Source: Gammaproteobacteria bacterium
GTDB lineage: Bacteria > Pseudomonadota > Gammaproteobacteria > GCF-002020875
Direction of reading: 5' to 3'
DNA length: 16,261 nucleotides
Assembly (NCBI GenBank): GCA_018671205.1
Contig: JABHIC010000190.1
Coordinates: forward strand, 1 to 16,261
Part shown: piece by piece, positions 12,755-16,261 of the stretch
Layout of the letters: each line of letters begins with the position of its first letter
How positions within the stretch are numbered: position 1 is the stretch's first letter
Made by a program: the position numbers and the translations under genes
The notes under the pieces: generated by a model
Databases searched by the model: none
Told to the model about the DNA's origin: nothing
Seen by the model: the letters and a program-made list of their open reading frames with translations, nothing else

Positions 12755-14680
12755 TTATCCCAGAATCAACATCTTAACCCCAATCACCAACATCAACCCG
12801 GCATAGAGCCACTTCAATCCATCCACGGAGACCATCTTCAACCATTTTGCCCCCAACACCCCTCCCAGATAGGAGGTGGGAATCAATACCAACGCCAACC
12901 CCAGGGGCTGCATCAGATCGTAGGCACCGATCACAGTACCATGAATCAGTGAGGTAATTGCCGCAACCAGCGAGGCCGAGAAGACCATGATCGAGCTGTT
13001 TGCAATCGCACTCTTCCAGCGGATAGACTCCAGATAACGGAGTAACGGTACCTGAACAACCCCACCACTGATCCCTAACAGACCGCTCACCAGCCCCATC
13101 GGTAGCCCCAGCAGACTCTGCCTGAGGACCGGATTCTCTCTAATTGGCTCTACCACGCTGTGTTCTGCTCCGGGGTTCCCATCGACCAGCTCATCCCCAT
13201 CACTGCTCAACTCCAGCTCGTACTCATCACGGTGGTTAAAAATCTCATGCAGGGTCTTGCCCCCCATCACCAGTGCAAAGATACCGAGCAGGTAACCGAC
13301 CCACTCATCGGTCAACGCAATACCAATAAAGTAACCCCCGATCACACCGATCAGCGCCCAGGGAATCAGCTGTTTCACCAGTTCCCACTGTACCAAGCCA
13401 CTCTGCCAGTTTTTCCACGAGGAGGCTCCATAGGTAAAGACGTTGGTCACAAAGGCGACTGGGCGGATCAGCAACATGCCATAACCAAAGAAGAGAAACA
13501 TGCCAGAGACCAGGATAATTCCTCCCCCCATGGTCATGAACCCCCCCACCAATCCGGAAAAGAGCCCCAACAGCCCCAGCCCCATAATCGCCTCAACGGT
13601 ATGTCCCCCCAGACGGAACTGTACCTGATGATCCTGGTCTGCTGCCATCGGGGTGGAGGCGGTAGAGTCCGCAACAGCCGATTGTGTTGCTGCAACATTC
13701 ATGCTCTGCAGACGTCCACCACCGGGGGCAACAAAGTTCATTCCCCCCCCTTGCATGGGCTGTTGTACCGTAGCCCCTTCTGCCGCCTGAATAGCACTGC
13801 CTACCGTAAACTTCACCTTATTATTAAAGGCATGGAGAATCACATGGGAAGGGACGGCGTAGCCCTCCACGACACCAACACTATTGATGACTGGAAGGTT
13901 GATGCCGATCAACTCATTGGAGGCTGAGACCAGCGCTCCCCCAACCTGACCATCCACCGTAACCGCATCCGTTCTTAACAGTCGGCTAACCCCTCCCCCC
14001 ATTCGACTCTGTATCACCTCTCCTCGCTGGGAGACCATACCACTGCTGCTCAGGGCTATCCCCCCTCTGTCAAGCCCAATCGCGGCCACCGGATAGCCCG
14101 GTCCGATCTGGGTCGTGTCGGCCAGCTTCAGGTAGAGAAACCGGTCTTTGGTCTTTAGTTTCAGCAGCGCAAGGTTATGGGCAGGATCCTTTTTAATCAG
14201 TTTTGCCTTATAGTGCCGAGCCCCCTGCGAGGTAGGAATACCGACCTGTAGCTCCTCCAGATGGTTAAGCAGTGGATGGAGCGTGGTCACCACATATCCA
14301 TCCGGGTGTATCAGTACACCGGTGGCCAGTGGCCCCTCAGCCCGCCGCTTTGCCGTCGTCTGGAGATGGACCAGTGCCGGTTTAACCTGCTCCTCCAGTA
14401 CATTGAGCCGAACACCCCCCGATTGAGCGGCGACATTGACCATTCCTCCACCCATCCCGGCCATTCCATTCTCTACACTATGGATGGCATACTCCTCAAC
14501 CTCATACTCCTCCAGATACTGATTCAGAATATAGAAGGCCCAGAGAAAGGTAAACAGACTAAACAGCGCCAGCAGCGCTGCGGGCAACCGCCACCCCTTC
14601 TTGCAGAAGATAATATTATTCGCTGAGAGTGGCACCCCTCCGTGCCCCCTGACCTCAACTGATTCCTGTTTGATCGTCAT
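12755..14680 (-). CDS. mamO: MamO, inactive trypsin-like protease fused to a TauE-type transporter domain
   Basis: Product of 641 residues. An N-terminal membrane helix (~32-53) is followed by a Met/Gly-rich linker, a trypsin/HtrA-like domain (~95-290), a second Met/Gly-rich linker (~310-345), and a TauE/SafE-like domain with about eight helices (~365-641). The catalytic triad is broken: the His motif TTLHPL keeps His135, the Asp of the DLALLK motif is Asn169, and the usual GNSGG serine motif is GQVGG (Val246). MamO is known as a pseudoprotease that binds transition metals, is needed for magnetite nucleation and activates MamE. The TauE fusion is standard for MamO. It starts 15 bases after the mamM stop. 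Confidence 0.95.
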   Translation of the reverse strand: MTIKQESVEVRGHGGVPLSANNIIFCKKGWRLPAALLALFSLFTFLWAFYILNQYLEEYEVEEYAIHSVENGMAGMGGGMVNVAAQSGGVRLNVLEEQVKPALVHLQTTAKRRAEGPLATGVLIHPDGYVVTTLHPLLNHLEELQVGIPTSQGARHYKAKLIKKDPAHNLALLKLKTKDRFLYLKLADTTQIGPGYPVAAIGLDRGGIALSSSGMVSQRGEVIQSRMGGGVSRLLRTDAVTVDGQVGGALVSASNELIGINLPVINSVGVVEGYAVPSHVILHAFNNKVKFTVGSAIQAAEGATVQQPMQGGGMNFVAPGGGRLQSMNVAATQSAVADSTASTPMAADQDHQVQFRLGGHTVEAIMGLGLLGLFSGLVGGFMTMGGGIILVSGMFLFFGYGMLLIRPVAFVTNVFTYGASSWKNWQSGLVQWELVKQLIPWALIGVIGGYFIGIALTDEWVGYLLGIFALVMGGKTLHEIFNHRDEYELELSSDGDELVDGNPGAEHSVVEPIRENPVLRQSLLGLPMGLVSGLLGISGGVVQVPLLRYLESIRWKSAIANSSIMVFSASLVAAITSLIHGTVIGAYDLMQPLGLALVLIPTSYLGGVLGAKWLKMVSVDGLKWLYAGLMLVIGVKMLILG

Positions 14681-14695
14681 CTGTGGCTCTCTTCC

Positions 14696-15625
14696 CTACA
14701 GTGTCACTGGAGAGTAGTCATCCATCTCATCTGCCGCATGGGGGGCAGCCGTCTCTGAGGTGAATTTCACATGGACACTACCGACGTGAGGAATCAGTCG
14801 AATCAGTCGATCAGAGACATCGTCCGAAATATCACTCGCCTCATCCACAGAAATCTCGGGCGCTACACGAATGACCAGATCAACCCAGAGATCCTGCCCA
14901 ACCAGGCGAGTCTTTAGCTCATCGATCTCCTCTACACCCACCACCTTCATTGCCTGCTGACAAATCTCCTCATTAACCTCTGAGGGCGCACTACTGTCCA
15001 TTAACCCTTTATAAGCCTCACGGAATACATCACTGCCAAGATACATCAGATGGGCGGTCTCAAACAGCGCCACTGCGGTATCAATCGATGGCATATCCAG
15101 ATAATGTGCCCCAATAATACCGAGTGCTACCGCTACGGATGAGGTTGCATCCGCATGGTGGTGACGTGAGAGGGTGCGCACCATCGGGCTATTAACCTCA
15201 ATGGAGACGCAACGGGAATAAAAGTACATCACCACATTGACCAGGATAGAGATAATTGCGGTCCAGAGTGCAATGATATGTGGTGCTGAATGGACATCAC
15301 CATCCATCAATACCTGTATCGCGTGGATCAGCAGCAGTGCGGTTACCCCAAGGAATACCACACTAATAATCATCGAGAGGATAAATTCGACCTTTCCATG
15401 ACCATACGGGTGCTCCCGATCCAGTGGTCGACCGGACACCTTGAGCCCAACAATTACCAGCAGTGAGGTGACGACATCCTTTGCCGAGTACATCGCATCG
15501 GCCACCAACGCCTGTGACCCGGAGATGAAGCCGACAAACCCCTTCAGGATCATCAAAACCAGGTTCGTTCCAAGACCAATCCAGCCGACATAACTCGCGC
15601 AGCTGATACACTTTGAATATCTCAT
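14696..15625 (-). CDS. mamM: MamM, magnetosome cation-diffusion facilitator
   Basis: Product of 309 residues with six expected membrane helices and a C-terminal cytoplasmic domain (~215-295). Family metal-site residues occupy the same numbers as in Magnetospirillum MamM: Tyr46 and Asp50 in DAMYSAKD, and His155/Asp159 in SRHHHADA. Other hallmarks are PLDREHPYGHGKVEFILSM (67-85) and YRGLMD-like AYKGLMD. MamM imports ferrous iron into magnetosomes together with MamB and stabilises MamB. It follows mamL by 90 bases. Confidence 0.97.
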   Translation of the reverse strand: MRYSKCISCASYVGWIGLGTNLVLMILKGFVGFISGSQALVADAMYSAKDVVTSLLVIVGLKVSGRPLDREHPYGHGKVEFILSMIISVVFLGVTALLLIHAIQVLMDGDVHSAPHIIALWTAIISILVNVVMYFYSRCVSIEVNSPMVRTLSRHHHADATSSVAVALGIIGAHYLDMPSIDTAVALFETAHLMYLGSDVFREAYKGLMDSSAPSEVNEEICQQAMKVVGVEEIDELKTRLVGQDLWVDLVIRVAPEISVDEASDISDDVSDRLIRLIPHVGSVHVKFTSETAAPHAADEMDDYSPVTL

Positions 15626-15715
15626 GCTTCCCCTTCTAATCCATACTCACAGCGGGCAACACTATTCATTACCGCCCAACTGCCAAGACTTTTTGCCTAT
15701 AAAAAACAGTAACCA

Positions 15716-15958
15716 TCAGAAACGGTTAGGGTTTCTCAGCACAACATCCCTGTTCTTATTATTGCGTTTTGACTGCTTCATAATAAAAGTAAAGAGCGCA
15801 GTCGCATATCCGGCCACAAATGCACCCGCTATAATCAGTATCAATGGGATCTGGAGTGGCCGCCCGGTAACCACATGAATGGATGCATGTTCCATATTCT
15901 GTGATGAAAAAATCAACAGCAGAAGGATAAATATCAGCACCACTACACTTTTAAACAC
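15716..15958 (-). CDS. mamL: MamL-like small LapA-domain membrane protein
   Basis: An 80-residue product starting at GTG 15958 with a strong ribosome site (TGAGGAG). It has two membrane segments (~4-19 and ~36-60), separated by a short loop with FSSQNMEHASIHVV, and a basic tail (KQSKRNNKNR onward). This is the architecture of MamL and of the LapA/DUF1049 family. MamL is essential for magnetosome vesicle formation, and its basic tail has been proposed to act in membrane bending. The position directly upstream of mamM is the usual mamL site. Short length makes family assignment less sure than its neighbours. Confidence 0.78.
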   Translation of the reverse strand: MFKSVVVLIFILLLLIFSSQNMEHASIHVVTGRPLQIPLILIIAGAFVAGYATALFTFIMKQSKRNNKNRDVVLRNPNRF

Positions 15959-16010
15959 GGCTCCTCACCTGATCCCCTGCCCCTAAATTCTCAGACTAAA
16001 ATAACAGGCC

Positions 16011-16038
16011 ATACTATATTGACCACTAAGCGGGACAA
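16011..16038 (-). promoter_or_regulatory. Candidate promoter of the mamL-T operon
   Basis: On the minus strand TTGTCC (16038-16033) and TAGTAT (16016-16011) have a 16-base spacer, each matching sigma-70 consensus at four of six positions. Transcription would begin about 45 bases before the mamL start. The 177-base gap 15959-16135 holds no gene. Confidence 0.4.
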
Positions 16039-16135
16039 TTATCCACAAATTACGTGTTGCCGCAATCACTTCTGACGCCAAACGCTGGCTCAAATCAGCT
16101 TTCCCTCGCTACGACTTCTATTCTCGGACAGCCAC

Positions 16136-16261
16136 CTAATGCCTCCTGGTACGAAAGCTGGCGACCACATCATGAATTCGGCTCTGACACAGTGGTTTCA
16201 CAATAAACCCGGAGACCCCCTCAGCCACCGCTGCTTTGACCGTCTCTGGATAGGCATCTGC
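16136..16261 (-). CDS. C-terminal end of a CheY-like receiver protein
   Basis: Only the last 41 codons are in the window, ending in TAG at 16138-16136. The sequence includes GFIVKPL, with the Lys-Pro pair conserved in response-regulator receivers, then a short basic end. No output domain follows the receiver fold, so it is either a stand-alone CheY-like protein or the last receiver of a larger protein. It runs in the same direction as mamL, 177 bases upstream. Confidence 0.8.
   Translation of the reverse strand, partial: ADAYPETVKAAVAEGVSGFIVKPLCQSRIHDVVASFRTRRH

Overview
The window is a core part of a magnetosome (magnetite biomineralisation) gene island from a magnetotactic bacterium, most likely a proteobacterium. 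The class cannot be fixed from sequence alone. Magnetococcia-like and gammaproteobacterial lineages are both possible; the gene complement and Mam protein signatures argue against a Nitrospirota or Omnitrophota island. The call rests on nearly diagnostic proteins: MamB and MamM (paired cation-diffusion facilitators), MamO (dead trypsin-like protease fused to a TauE-type transporter), MamQ (LemA-like), MamA (TPR), MamT (two CxxCH magnetochrome motifs), MamS, MamR, MamL, MamC, MamF/MmsF and Mms6/MamD-like proteins.

Layout. (a) 1-1035, minus strand: 5' part of a receiver-histidine kinase gene, cut by the window edge. (b) 1036-1603: long non-coding region. (c) 1604-3226, plus strand: degenerate GGDEF protein, mamF, and a small Gly/Ala-rich membrane protein. 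(d) 7055 down to 3278, minus strand: mamC, a second degenerate GGDEF protein, then a 661-residue MamD-like repeat protein ending in an intact PilZ domain. (e) 7459-8322, plus strand: an Mms6-like reading frame with an N-terminal left-handed beta-helix-type hexapeptide array, interrupted by one in-frame amber codon exactly where Mms6 proteins carry a conserved Trp. (f) 15958 down to 8417, minus strand: a tight operon mamL-M-O-A-Q-R-B-S-T, lacking the mamN and mamP found in the alphaproteobacterial order. (g) 16261-16136, minus strand: C-terminal end of a CheY-like receiver.

How it may work together. The mamLMOAQRBST operon supplies magnetosome membrane assembly (L, Q, B), iron transport (B, M), mineral nucleation and control (O, S, T) and the MamA coat. 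The left half supplies crystal-size and crystal-shape proteins (C, D, F, Mms6-like). The unusual point is that these crystal-control genes are interleaved with cyclic-di-GMP components: two paralogous GGDEF proteins with broken active sites, one keeping the RxxD inhibitory-site motif, and a PilZ domain with both c-di-GMP-binding motifs fused directly to the mineral-associated MamD-like protein. I infer, but cannot prove, that cytoplasmic c-di-GMP is sensed at the magnetosome membrane and passed on to crystal growth. Other oddities are a 12-G tract inside mamS (possible phase-variation site), the amber codon in the Mms6-like gene, and an acidic tail on MamA.
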